Assembly (NCBI RefSeq): GCF_021887715.1
Contig: NZ_JAIQXX010000002.1
Span: 124,001-188,000 of the forward strand
From: Winogradskyella immobilis
Lineage (GTDB): Bacteria > Bacteroidota > Bacteroidia > Flavobacteriales > Flavobacteriaceae
DNA length: 64,000 nt
Direction: 5' to 3'
Shown: positions 25,390-33,883 of the stretch, piece after piece
Layout of the letters: every line of letters starts with the position of its first letter
Numbering within the stretch: position 1 is the first letter of the stretch
The notes under the pieces: model-generated
Told to the model about the DNA's origin: nothing
The model's database searches: none
The model's input: the letters and a program-made list of their open reading frames with translations, nothing else
Made by a program: the position numbers and the translations under genes

Positions 25390-26664
25390 TTAATCCTTGT
25401 ATTTTTTGAAAATTACACAAGCGTTAACATCACCAAAACCAAAACTAGCTTTAGCAATATTATCAAAATGTTTTTCTATAGCTTTTGTCGGAATTTTTTC
25501 TGAAGCTATCATAGCTTCAATCTCTGGATTAAGGTCTTCACAGTTTATATTTGGCGCAATGAATTGGTCTTTTAATTGAATAATACTCGCCACACATTCA
25601 ATAGCGCCTGCAGCAGCCAAGCAATGCCCAATCATAGATTTAGTAGAATTTATATACGGAAACTCTCCGCCTCGACGCTCTAATGCTTCCGACCAATTTT
25701 TAATTTCTAATCCATCCTTTGATGTGGCTGTAAGATGTCCATTTATAATATCGATATCATTGGGCGTCATCCCTGAATTTTCTATGGCTTTTACAATACA
25801 ACGTTTTACTGCTTCTGCATTTGGAGCCGTCAAAGTTCCTCCTTGACGCTGACCACCTGAATTGATTTCGCCTCCTAAGACCTCAGCATAAATAGTGGCT
25901 CCTCGTTCTTTCGCACTTTCTAACGATTCTAATATCAAAGCTCCTGCTCCACTACCTGGCACAAAACCAGATGCCGTTTTACTCATTGGTCGTGAGCCGT
26001 CTTCTGGCGTATCATTATGTTTATACGTCATTACGCGCATAGCGTCAAAACCTCCCCAAAGATATGGACCATGATCACTACAACTGCCAATAAGCATACG
26101 CTTGGCTTTTCCTGCTTGGATTCGGTCAAAACCCATAAGAAGTGCTTCGGTTCCTGTAGTACATGCTGAAGAATTTGTTGTGACTTGATTTCCTAAACCT
26201 AACATGCCACCTAAATACGCAGAAACACCACTCGCCATAGTCTGAACCACAACTGTGCTTCCCAATCGTTTAACTTTATTGTCATCGAGTTTATAAATGG
26301 CTTCGCGAAATTTTTCTACTCCAGATGTTCCTGTTCCAAAAATGAGACCTGTATTATAATCGAGTTCGCTATCAGGTATCATATCAAAACCAGCATCTTT
26401 CCAAGCATCAATACCAGCAATACAACCATATAAAATACCAGAACTATTAAAACCTCTTAATTGTAAATCTGTAAAATATTTCGATTTTAATTCTTCAGAA
26501 ACTGGTGGAATTCCTCCTATTTGACATGAAAAATTAAGATCCTTAAGCTCTTGATGAAACCGAATTCCTGATTTTCCTGTTTTTAAAGCTTTAGTAAAAT
26601 CAACAACTCCAACTCCGTTCGGTGCTACAACTCCTAAACCTGTTATGACTACTCTTTTTTTCAT
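25390..26664 (-). CDS. Beta-ketoacyl-ACP synthase (FabF-like) of the cluster
   Basis: Condenses acyl chains with malonyl-ACP. About 424 residues from the ATG at 26664 (MKKRVVITGLG). An upstream ATG at 26676 lies in a repeat-like CCCCATGAAAATGGG and adds only four residues. Cys-His-His triad: Cys in TTNSSACTTGTE, His in NGHLTATSKDG, His in SMIGHCLAAAG. The NGH motif (instead of NAHGTST) marks it as divergent from housekeeping FabF. Likely extends the starter acyl chain used by the type III PKS. Confidence 0.92.
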   Translation of the reverse strand: MKKRVVITGLGVVAPNGVGVVDFTKALKTGKSGIRFHQELKDLNFSCQIGGIPPVSEELKSKYFTDLQLRGFNSSGILYGCIAGIDAWKDAGFDMIPDSELDYNTGLIFGTGTSGVEKFREAIYKLDDNKVKRLGSTVVVQTMASGVSAYLGGMLGLGNQVTTNSSACTTGTEALLMGFDRIQAGKAKRMLIGSCSDHGPYLWGGFDAMRVMTYKHNDTPEDGSRPMSKTASGFVPGSGAGALILESLESAKERGATIYAEVLGGEINSGGQRQGGTLTAPNAEAVKRCIVKAIENSGMTPNDIDIINGHLTATSKDGLEIKNWSEALERRGGEFPYINSTKSMIGHCLAAAGAIECVASIIQLKDQFIAPNINCEDLNPEIEAMIASEKIPTKAIEKHFDNIAKASFGFGDVNACVIFKKYKD

Positions 26665-26702
26665 AGTATTCCCCATGAAAATGGGAATCTTATTTTATTA
26701 AT

Positions 26703-26732
26703 TAAACACTTCGATAAGTTCAGTGTGACATA
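26703..26732. repeat. REP-like intergenic element
   Basis: ACACTTCGATAAGTTCAGTG followed by TGACATA; an inverted partner (CTGAACCTGTCGAAG) lies at about 26813-26828, so the pair brackets the noncoding stretch upstream of the ketosynthase. Confidence 0.55.
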
Positions 26733-26827
26733 TAAATTTTTAATTGACGTCATTACTTAAAATAGAATTTTAAAGTTTACTCTAAACACAATTGATAGTT
26801 CTTTTGTCAGTCTGAACCTGTCGAAGA

Positions 26828-27142
26828 CTAATTTGGCTTAATTCTATTATCATATTCCTTATAATTCTTAGAGAATGTTATCAAATCTTGCCAATTTTCA
26901 TTTATCAGTGCTTCTTTTTTCCTATGTGACCATCCTTTTATTTGTTTTTCAATCTTTATTGCTTCAGATGGATTAGTACACAGTAGATGCCATTTTAATT
27001 CTACCGGAAGTCTTGAGGCAGTATAACTATCTTTTTTGTGTCCTGACTTATGTTGTGTTAATCTCCGCTCTAAGTCATTTGTCATTCCTGTATAAAATGT
27101 ATTATCAGAACATAGTAATATATAAACGTAATAATTTTTCAT
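26828..27142 (-). CDS. GIY-YIG nuclease family protein
   Basis: About 104 residues: YYVYILLCSDNTFYTGMT (GIY-YIG core with YVY ... YTG), then NDLERRLTQHKSG, and Arg/Glu of the active site. Such small stand-alone GIY-YIG proteins (UPF0213 type) are common in flavobacteria and have no assigned role. I start at the ATG at 27142; the frame extends to a TTG within a REP-like repeat. It is flanked on both sides by REP-like elements and interrupts the biosynthetic operon, so it may have been inserted. Confidence 0.85.
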   Translation of the reverse strand: MKNYYVYILLCSDNTFYTGMTNDLERRLTQHKSGHKKDSYTASRLPVELKWHLLCTNPSEAIKIEKQIKGWSHRKKEALINENWQDLITFSKNYKEYDNRIKPN

Positions 27143-27150
27143 TTTAATTA

Positions 27151-27182
27151 GATTCCGCTTCGACAAGCTCAGCGTGACAAAT
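27151..27182. repeat. REP-like intergenic element
   Basis: GCTTCGACAAGCTCAGCGTG followed by ACAAATA, the fullest copy of the element, directly upstream of the GIY-YIG gene. Confidence 0.6.
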
Positions 27183-27279
27183 AGGTTTTAATTGTGTTTA
27201 TTAATAAAATATCTACTGTTTTTAAAGACACTTAAATTAACAATGTAATCTATGATTGTCGAAAGTTTTATCCATTTCA

Positions 27280-27726
27280 TTAGGTATTCGTACTTTTCAT
27301 CATTCCTGAGATCAATCCTCTAGCAACTAATTCTCCTTTTTCATTGTGCATTTTAACTTTGCATTTTAACTTATTAAAACGAAAAACCTCCTTCTCAGAA
27401 ATCACCGTCACTTTTTCATTAGGCAAAACAGGTAAATAAAAATCCATTTGGTATGAAGTTAGCGCTATTTGAGGTTTTGATTCTTCTTTTAATTCATTCT
27501 TTAATAGATAAATGCCCAAACACACCAAGCCAATTTGAGCCATACATTCTGTTAGAATGACTCCTGGTGTAATTGGGTTTCCTTTAAAATGTCCTTGATA
27601 AAACGATTCATCTTCTTTAAATGTATAATGTCCTGATATACCTTTTTCAGATATCGCATCAATACCATCTACAAATAAAAATGGTTTTTGATAAGGTAAA
27701 AGCAATATGATTTGATCTGTTTTCAT
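27280..27726 (-). CDS. 3-hydroxyacyl-ACP dehydratase, FabZ-like hotdog protein
   Basis: A 148-residue hotdog-fold protein with the FabZ motif QGHFKGNPITPGVI (His) and LTECMAQIG (Glu). Dehydrates 3-hydroxyacyl-ACP. Together with the ketosynthase, the SDR and the ACP it forms a small dedicated fatty-acid elongation set. Confidence 0.9.
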   Translation of the reverse strand: MKTDQIILLLPYQKPFLFVDGIDAISEKGISGHYTFKEDESFYQGHFKGNPITPGVILTECMAQIGLVCLGIYLLKNELKEESKPQIALTSYQMDFYLPVLPNEKVTVISEKEVFRFNKLKCKVKMHNEKGELVARGLISGMMKSTNT

Positions 27727-27860
27727 CTGTCATTCCTGTGAAGGCAGGAATCTTATTATTAATTCTTAAAATATTCTGTTTTTATAATTTTATTTTCTTC
27801 TCAAAACGATTATGCTCATTGATTTACGATTCAGAGGTTCCTGCCTTCGCAGGAATTTGT
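27727..27860. repeat. Inverted short repeats (TTCCTGCCTTCGCAGGAA type) between fabZ-like and SDR genes
   Basis: ATTCCTGTGAAGGCAGGAAT (27730-27749) and GTTCCTGCCTTCGCAGGAAT (27837-27856) are two near-palindromic REP-like units in one gap. No ORF of substance lies between them. Confidence 0.6.
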
Positions 27861-28661
27861 CTAAGACAAGTGTTCACCACCATCAACAGGAATAATTGTT
27901 CCTGTAATCCAAGCAGCTTCATCTTTACTTAATAAATATACAGCATTTGCTACATCTTCAGGCTGTGTTAAACGCTTATTAGGGTTGCGTTTTAATGTAT
28001 GTTCTATTATTTTGTCACTTCCAGGAATCATCCGTAAAGAAGATGTATCCGTTACACCTGCTTGAATACAATTGGCTTTTATGCCATAAAGTGCAAACTC
28101 TAAAGCAATGTTTCTTGTAATGGCTTCTAAGGTTACTTTTGCCGCAGATACAGCCGCATAATTTTGCCATGCTTTAGTATTGCCTTCACTTGTAAAACTT
28201 ATAATTCTTGAATCTTCAGCAAATACGTCAGCTTCAAATAAAGCTTTGGTCCAATCGTATAAACTTATGGCCATTGCATTTAAGGTTAAAGCAAAATCAT
28301 CGTGCTTTAATGTTGGTATATCATCTTTTGAAACCATTGGTTTTAAATTTCCTTTGGCAACACTATGCACAAGTGTTCTTAATTTTCCTGATGTGCCAAA
28401 AATAGTTTTGAGTTCTTCAACAATAGTATTTTGTTTTTCAGAATTAAAAGCATCAACATTAAAGGATTTAAACTGAACTCCTTCTCGTTTTATGGTTTCA
28501 AATTCAGCATTTATAGCAGTTTCTTGCGTTCTAGAATTTCGATGAACAATACAAATATTCATGCCATGTTTGGCTAGTTTTTTTGCAGTTGCTAAACCTA
28601 ATCCACTACTACCGCCTAATATTAAAGCCCAGTAGTTTTTATTTTGAAATTCTTTTACCAT
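27861..28661 (-). CDS. SDR-family reductase (FabG/FabI-like)
   Basis: About 266 residues. LILGGSSGLGLATAKKLAK is the dinucleotide-binding glycine motif; YAAVSAAKVTLEAI supplies Tyr-x-x-x-(Ser)AxK. The C-terminus (ITGTIIPVDGGEHL) is typical of SDR enzymes. It may reduce 3-oxoacyl- or enoyl-ACP in the cluster. I start at the ATG at 28661; a GTG five codons earlier is possible. Confidence 0.85.
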   Translation of the reverse strand: MVKEFQNKNYWALILGGSSGLGLATAKKLAKHGMNICIVHRNSRTQETAINAEFETIKREGVQFKSFNVDAFNSEKQNTIVEELKTIFGTSGKLRTLVHSVAKGNLKPMVSKDDIPTLKHDDFALTLNAMAISLYDWTKALFEADVFAEDSRIISFTSEGNTKAWQNYAAVSAAKVTLEAITRNIALEFALYGIKANCIQAGVTDTSSLRMIPGSDKIIEHTLKRNPNKRLTQPEDVANAVYLLSKDEAAWITGTIIPVDGGEHLS

Positions 28662-28782
28662 TTTATGTTTTTCCACACACTAATTTCACAAATTTTCACT
28701 AATACGTAGTTATCTAATTTCTCTATTCTTTTTTCTTTATTTTGTAGTTATTGAGTTTTTATATTATGAGATGCTGAAATAA

Positions 28783-28800
28783 TCCCGATAGCTATCGGGA
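28783..28800. repeat. Perfect 18-bp palindrome (CCCGATA type)
   Basis: TCCCGATAGCTATCGGGA, perfect inverted repeat in the gap between the type III PKS and SDR genes; related to the element at 7877-7896. Confidence 0.7.
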
Positions 28801-28825
28801 CAGCAAGACATAAATTAAAATTTTG

Positions 28826-29878
28826 TCACCATTCTAATAAAATGCGTTGTGCTGAAAATCCTGGTCCAAAACTAAGCATTATCCCTTTATCTCCTCTCGG
28901 TAAATTTTTATCCATAAAACGTTCTAAAACATAAAGTACTGTAGCACTACTCATGTTGCCATAAAGTTTTAAAACTTCTTTTGTATCGTCAATATTTTTA
29001 CCTAAAGCGCCAAATAAATCTTCAACAGTTTGTACTATTTTTTTACCTCCTGGGTGAAATACTAAATGATCAATCTCTTCAATCGTTAAATTATTTTGTT
29101 CTAAAAACGGATGAATAATCTTTGGAAAATGATCAGCAATGGTTTGTGGTACGGTTTGGTCTAACACCATTTGCAACCCAGTATTTCTTAATTTAAAGCC
29201 CATCATATGATCGGCATCATAAAAATGATACATAGCTTCGTCTTTAATTTCTGGACCAACTTCATCTTCATAAGACGACAAAATAACACTAGCACAACCA
29301 TCTCCAAAAATTGCGGCACTTACAATATTTACCATAGAATAATCATCTAGCTGAAATGTTGCTGTTGGAGACTCTACTGCAATAACCGCAGCACGTTTAT
29401 TAGGGTTTGCTTTTAAAAAATTTTTAGCATAAATAATTCCTGACACTCCTGCCGCACAGCCCATTTCAGTAACAGGTAGACGTACTATATCTTGTTTCAT
29501 CTTCAAACTATTTATTAAATAGGCGTCTAAAGATGGAATCATAATCCCTGTACAACTTACCGTAATAATGTAATCGATGTCTGTTGATTTAAGATTTGCT
29601 TTATTTAAGGCTTTTGTTAAACTAGCTTCTGCTAATTTTATAGATTCAGTAATATATATATCATTTTTTTCTTCAAAAGATGTTTTTAAAAATACATCTT
29701 CTGCATCCATTATGGAATAACGTTTGTCTACTGCAGCATTTTCAAAAATCTTTAAAACTTTTCGTTTAAAACGATCTTCTTGACCTTCTAACCATAGCTC
29801 TACATATGGTAAAATGTCTTTTGTGTGTCTTGTATATTTAGGAAGTTGTTTTGCAACTGATGTTATTTTTACTGCCAT
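28826..29878 (-). CDS. Type III polyketide synthase
   Basis: A 350-residue chalcone/stilbene-synthase-superfamily enzyme with the Cys-His-Asn triad: C141 (TEMGCAAGVSG), H275 (LVFHPGGKK) and N308 (YGNMSSATV). Type III PKSs extend acyl-CoA or acyl-ACP starters with malonyl-CoA and cyclise to resorcinols or pyrones. With a dedicated elongation set, PPTase, methyltransferase and flavin enzyme nearby, a methylated, oxidised alkylresorcinol/quinone-like lipid is plausible; the actual product cannot be read from sequence. Confidence 0.95.
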   Translation of the reverse strand: MAVKITSVAKQLPKYTRHTKDILPYVELWLEGQEDRFKRKVLKIFENAAVDKRYSIMDAEDVFLKTSFEEKNDIYITESIKLAEASLTKALNKANLKSTDIDYIITVSCTGIMIPSLDAYLINSLKMKQDIVRLPVTEMGCAAGVSGIIYAKNFLKANPNKRAAVIAVESPTATFQLDDYSMVNIVSAAIFGDGCASVILSSYEDEVGPEIKDEAMYHFYDADHMMGFKLRNTGLQMVLDQTVPQTIADHFPKIIHPFLEQNNLTIEEIDHLVFHPGGKKIVQTVEDLFGALGKNIDDTKEVLKLYGNMSSATVLYVLERFMDKNLPRGDKGIMLSFGPGFSAQRILLEW

Positions 29879-29904
29879 ATCGTTTCTCGTAAAACGAGAA
29901 TTTT

Positions 29905-30627
29905 TTAATTAATATTATCTGTACTAATTATCCACTGATAACGGAATGCCCATTTCCAACGGATTTGTGATTTTACTTTTAATTTTTTTGATAGAAGTTC
30001 TAAATCTTTACGCTTAAATGCACGAAGAATTGATGTTAGTCCATCTTGTCGGATCATATGATTTGAAATGAACAAGCCTAAAAATTTAAACAAGCCATAA
30101 GCCAATTCACTTCGTTGTAAGTCGTTAATAACGACACCTAATTTCGCTGATCTACATAAGTTTGTCAATAATGTTATTATTTCATCATTCGTAAAATGAT
30201 GTAAAAACAATGTAGACAGCACAATATCATACTTTCGGTTTAGAAAAGTTTCTGAAAAAATATCTTCATTTACATAGGATATTTCTGAGTAATCTACAGA
30301 TAATTCATTAGCATAATCTATAGTATCTTGATTGGCATCAATACCAATGAGCTTTAGTTTGTATCCGTTTTTCCTTCCAAAATCAGCTGCTATTCTTAGC
30401 ATGTCTCCATGTCCACAACCTAAATCTATAATGGTATACGTTATATTTTTAGATTGTGTTTTTAGCAAGTCTTTAATTCCGTTTATAGTAATTTGATTGC
30501 CTCCTAACCACTTATTAATTTTCCCTAGCTTATCTAATGTGTCTCGCAACAAATCGCCTTTCATGGAAAAATCGTCCATAATTTCGGTGTCATTGCTTCT
30601 GTATGTTGTATCTATAAACAAACTCAT
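29905..30627 (-). CDS. SAM-dependent methyltransferase
   Basis: A 240-residue class I methyltransferase: IIDLGCGHGDMLRIA is motif I, LIGIDANQDTID motif II, and DIVLSTLFLHHF motif IV. It starts where the FAD oxidoreductase ends (sharing base 30627), and lies 26 bp upstream of the PKS. Presumed role: methylation of the polyketide ring. Confidence 0.9.
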   Translation of the reverse strand: MSLFIDTTYRSNDTEIMDDFSMKGDLLRDTLDKLGKINKWLGGNQITINGIKDLLKTQSKNITYTIIDLGCGHGDMLRIAADFGRKNGYKLKLIGIDANQDTIDYANELSVDYSEISYVNEDIFSETFLNRKYDIVLSTLFLHHFTNDEIITLLTNLCRSAKLGVVINDLQRSELAYGLFKFLGLFISNHMIRQDGLTSILRAFKRKDLELLSKKLKVKSQIRWKWAFRYQWIISTDNIN

Positions 30628-31757
30628 TAAACTTTCATAGGTTTACCATGTGTCATTTTTATAATTCTCGACAATAAAAACGGAAACATCTGCAATAGAT
30701 TTAAAAGTATTGGAGCCAACCAATTTTGTCGAAATAGATATGCTATAATATGACCTGCTTTAAGTCGTTTAGTAAATGTGGTTTTCCAAACTTTAGTATA
30801 TTGATTTTCTAGATCTGTTCTCGTTGTTATTTTTCCTTCAAGGTAATCAATAATAGCTAATGAGGCTAATTGCGCACTGCGTATTGCCATACCCATTCCG
30901 TTACCACATAAAGGATGAATCATACCTGCAGTATCACCACACATAATAATATGGTTTTCTACTGGCGTTTTAGTCTCAAACGAAATTTGACTTATGGTTA
31001 ATGGTTGTTCAAACTCTAGTTTTGAATTATGAAACAGTTGTTTTAAAGCTAAATTTTTAAACATAACTTCTTCTTGAAAAGCATCAATATTCTTATAGGT
31101 TTTAAATGCTTTAAAATCGGCAATATAACATAAGTTGATATGGTTGTTTTCTACTTTTGAAACTCCACAATAGCCTCCTTTAAAATTATGAAGCGCCACT
31201 TTATCTTCTGGGAAATCTCCAGACACATGAATTTTTACGCCTAAATATGGTGATTTTTTTGCAATGAAAGAACGGTTTAATTTAACGTCTAAGTTAGATC
31301 GTTTACCAAAAGCTCCTAATACAATTTTTGAAGTAAAGCTTTGGTTAGATTTTGTGGTGACGTTAAAGTGGTTTGCTTTAAAATCAACATCTACAACAGT
31401 ATCTTTAACAACCGTAACTCCATTTTTAACGGCTAGTTGATAAAGCTGAAAATCCATCTCATAACGGCTCATTCCAAAACCTCCTAATGGTAAACTGGCT
31501 TTAATACTTTTATTGTTATGTGTTGTGAGTTCAAATTTTGAAATGCGCTTTGCTCCATAATTAAATGGATTAAAATCTAGGAAATTTAAATACGGTAATA
31601 CTTCGTTAGACACATACTCGCCGCAAACTTTGTGTTTTGGGTAAGTGTTTTTTTCAACTAATACAACTTTAAAATTAGATTTAGATAAATGAATGGCACT
31701 TGTTAATCCTGCTAAGCCTCCTCCAATTATAACAACATCTAAATCTCCTCTTGCCAT
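30627..31757 (-). CDS. FAD-dependent oxidoreductase (geranylgeranyl-reductase/monooxygenase-like)
   Basis: A 376-residue flavoprotein: DVVIIGGGLAGLTSAIHLS (dinucleotide-binding), PKHKVCGEYVS (typical of this subfamily), and CGDTAGMIHPLCGNGMGMA (FAD site). Similar enzymes oxidise or reduce lipid rings. It is tightly coupled with the methyltransferase and YceI genes. Confidence 0.9.
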   Translation of the reverse strand: MARGDLDVVIIGGGLAGLTSAIHLSKSNFKVVLVEKNTYPKHKVCGEYVSNEVLPYLNFLDFNPFNYGAKRISKFELTTHNNKSIKASLPLGGFGMSRYEMDFQLYQLAVKNGVTVVKDTVVDVDFKANHFNVTTKSNQSFTSKIVLGAFGKRSNLDVKLNRSFIAKKSPYLGVKIHVSGDFPEDKVALHNFKGGYCGVSKVENNHINLCYIADFKAFKTYKNIDAFQEEVMFKNLALKQLFHNSKLEFEQPLTISQISFETKTPVENHIIMCGDTAGMIHPLCGNGMGMAIRSAQLASLAIIDYLEGKITTRTDLENQYTKVWKTTFTKRLKAGHIIAYLFRQNWLAPILLNLLQMFPFLLSRIIKMTHGKPMKV

Positions 31758-32273
31758 CTAAAGGTTTTGATAATGAATGACATTAATCTTTACCGTTTTA
31801 CTCATCACAAAACTACTGCCGCCAACATTAAAGTCTAAACGATTAATCTCAAAGTTAGAAGTCACTTTATAGGTGTTGTCTATCTTTTGCGCTTTAACAG
31901 GAATGCTAATTTTCGCGGTCTTTCCTTTTATAGTTAAACTGGCTTTTACAAGATAATTACCGGAATCTTGTTTTATAATTTCAGTACTTTTTAAAGAAAT
32001 TATTGCGTGTTTTTTAGTGTTAAAGTAATCGGGTTTTAACAAATGTTCGTCTCTACTCTCAATACCCGTATCAATAGAACTCACCATAATCTCACCAGAT
32101 AGATGAATTAATTCATTTTGAGTATTAAAGTTTGAAATGATTGAAAATTTACTAAAATGGCCTTCTACATTAAGTCCTAAATTACGAATTGTAAAATCTA
32201 TACTTGAGGTATTTTGCGAAAAAGAAGATAGTGCTATACTAAAGAAAAGTAGCACTAGGTAAATACGTTTCAT
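31758..32273 (-). CDS. YceI family secreted protein
   Basis: A 171-residue protein with a signal peptide (LLFFSIALSSFSQ) and a YceI lipocalin-like barrel (LNVEGHFSKFS, SIDTGIESRDEHLLKPDYF, TIKGKTAKISIPV). YceI proteins bind long isoprenoid or lipid chains in the periplasm. It is the first gene of the T3PKS operon (adjacent to the FAD enzyme with no gap), so it may carry the product. Confidence 0.9.
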   Translation of the reverse strand: MKRIYLVLLFFSIALSSFSQNTSSIDFTIRNLGLNVEGHFSKFSIISNFNTQNELIHLSGEIMVSSIDTGIESRDEHLLKPDYFNTKKHAIISLKSTEIIKQDSGNYLVKASLTIKGKTAKISIPVKAQKIDNTYKVTSNFEINRLDFNVGGSSFVMSKTVKINVIHYQNL

Positions 32274-32284
32274 ATGCTAAATAT

Positions 32285-32734
32285 TTATTTAATTGCTTTA
32301 ATTAAAAACTCGATATCTCTAAATTTAATAGCATCTCCTATTTGTCTAGACATTAGTAACTTTGCTATTGGCGTAGACGCTGATATGGCATAAAACTTAC
32401 GGTTTTCTACTTCTATTTCGCCTGCGCTAATTGCAATGAAATAATTTAATTTAGTGGTAAAAACTATACTTCCTAACGCAACGTTTTGATGTTCCATTTC
32501 TACATCTATTTTATGAAGGGTTTCCTGCAGTTTTTGAAGTTCTGCTAATTGCTGTCTTGCTTTTTCGCGTTCTAACTGTAGCATCGCTCTACCTGTTTCA
32601 TGTTTATCTCCCGCACTACTTTTAGTTTCCGATTGTAATGCTCCTTGAATGTCATCAATGGTTTTTTGAATCACACTAAATCTACGATTCAAAAACGCCT
32701 CGCATTTTTTATACAGAATTTGTTTCGTTTTCAT
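32285..32734 (-). CDS. GreA-like coiled-coil protein
   Basis: A 149-residue protein: residues ~1-85 are a charged coiled coil (LEREKARQQLAELQKLQETL), and ~90-149 resemble the GreA/GreB C-terminal domain (VALGSIVFTT ... ASTPIAKLLMSRQIGDAIKF). It may act at the RNA-polymerase secondary channel. Homologues are sometimes mislabelled as 3-oxoacyl-ACP synthase, perhaps because of the neighbours. Overlaps the upstream oxidoreductase by 4 nt. Confidence 0.7.
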   Translation of the reverse strand: MKTKQILYKKCEAFLNRRFSVIQKTIDDIQGALQSETKSSAGDKHETGRAMLQLEREKARQQLAELQKLQETLHKIDVEMEHQNVALGSIVFTTKLNYFIAISAGEIEVENRKFYAISASTPIAKLLMSRQIGDAIKFRDIEFLIKAIK

Positions 32735-33846
32735 TCTACCAAATCTGCTAATGCCTTACCAACTAAACTACCAATAGCTACTCCCATTCCTCCTAAACGC
32801 ACTCCACAAAATACATTGTTACTCAACTGTTTTATAATGGGGGTTTTTTGTTGACCTACTCCCATAATACCAGACCATTGATGCTCAATTTTAAAAGGTG
32901 TTTCAGGGAGAATAGTTTCTTTTAATAACTCTATTAATTTATCTTGAATCTGTTTTATTGCTCCAAATTCAGAAGTTTCTTCACCATCAAAATCTAAATT
33001 TCTTCCTCCTCCTAATAATATTCTATCATCAATATTCCTAAAATAATAATAGCCTTCCTCTAAATGAAATGTGCCTTTTACGTGTAAATTATCTATTGGT
33101 TTAGTAATCAACACTTGTGCTCTTGCTGGTTTTACATTCTCTTTTAATAACGTAGAAGCAAAACCATTATTAGCAATTAATAGTTTTGAAGTTGAAAATT
33201 GGAAATGATTGGTTTTTAATTTTACTGCATTATTGGCTTCAGAAAATGTGTCAAGTGCTGTAGAATTTAAAATTTTTATGCCATTTTCTTGTACTTTTCT
33301 TAGTAACATTTCCATCATTTTACCTGTGTCGATTTGCCCTTCAAAAGGATTAAAAATGTAGTGCTGCTGTATGTTTTTAAAATTAAAACTATTATTCTTT
33401 ACTCTAAAAACCTCTTCTTGAAACAATGGTTTTAACAAGGTATTTATACGACTTCTTTCACTTAAACAATTACTATATAATTCGGAATCTGATTTAGTAA
33501 ATAACTCGTAACCTCCAAAAGGTTTGTAAGCAATTTTATCGTCTCCTAAAATTTGTCTCAGCGTATTTAATCCTTGTATCCGCTGTTTTATTAGGCTTAA
33601 GACTTCTAATTCAGAATGTGCTTTTAAATCGTCTAAAATTTCACTTAAACTTCCAAAACATGCAAAACCTGCATTTTTAGTACTTGCGCCTTGCGGTAAA
33701 ATCCCTTTTTCTAATATTATAATTTTTGCTTTAGGGAAACGCGTTTTTAATTGCAACGCGCAATTAAGGCCTACAATACCACTACCAACAATAGTATAAT
33801 CTATATCGGTTAGCCACGATTTTATTTCCCAGTATGATAAATTCAT
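32731..33846 (-). CDS. FAD-dependent amino-acid-oxidase-type oxidoreductase (DadA-like)
   Basis: A 371-residue protein with YTIVGSGIVGLNCALQL (FAD binding), KNAGFACFG, and a C-terminal SGIMGVGQQKTPI and GVRLGGMGVAIG, as in glycine/D-amino-acid oxidases. The substrate is unknown. It lies between the accC terminator and the GreA-like gene; the 4-nt overlap with the latter indicates an operon. Confidence 0.85.
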   Translation of the reverse strand: MNLSYWEIKSWLTDIDYTIVGSGIVGLNCALQLKTRFPKAKIIILEKGILPQGASTKNAGFACFGSLSEILDDLKAHSELEVLSLIKQRIQGLNTLRQILGDDKIAYKPFGGYELFTKSDSELYSNCLSERSRINTLLKPLFQEEVFRVKNNSFNFKNIQQHYIFNPFEGQIDTGKMMEMLLRKVQENGIKILNSTALDTFSEANNAVKLKTNHFQFSTSKLLIANNGFASTLLKENVKPARAQVLITKPIDNLHVKGTFHLEEGYYYFRNIDDRILLGGGRNLDFDGEETSEFGAIKQIQDKLIELLKETILPETPFKIEHQWSGIMGVGQQKTPIIKQLSNNVFCGVRLGGMGVAIGSLVGKALADLVE

Positions 33847-33852
33847 TGTATA

Positions 33853-33882
33853 AAAAAAGCTCCTAAATTTAGGAGCTTTTTA
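33853..33882 (-). terminator. Terminator after accC
   Basis: AAAAAGCTCCTAAA and TTTAGGAGCTTTTT are perfect complements with no spacer bases beyond the centre; it ends the accB-accC unit on the minus strand, just ahead of the DadA-like start. Confidence 0.88.
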
Positions 33883-33883
33883 T

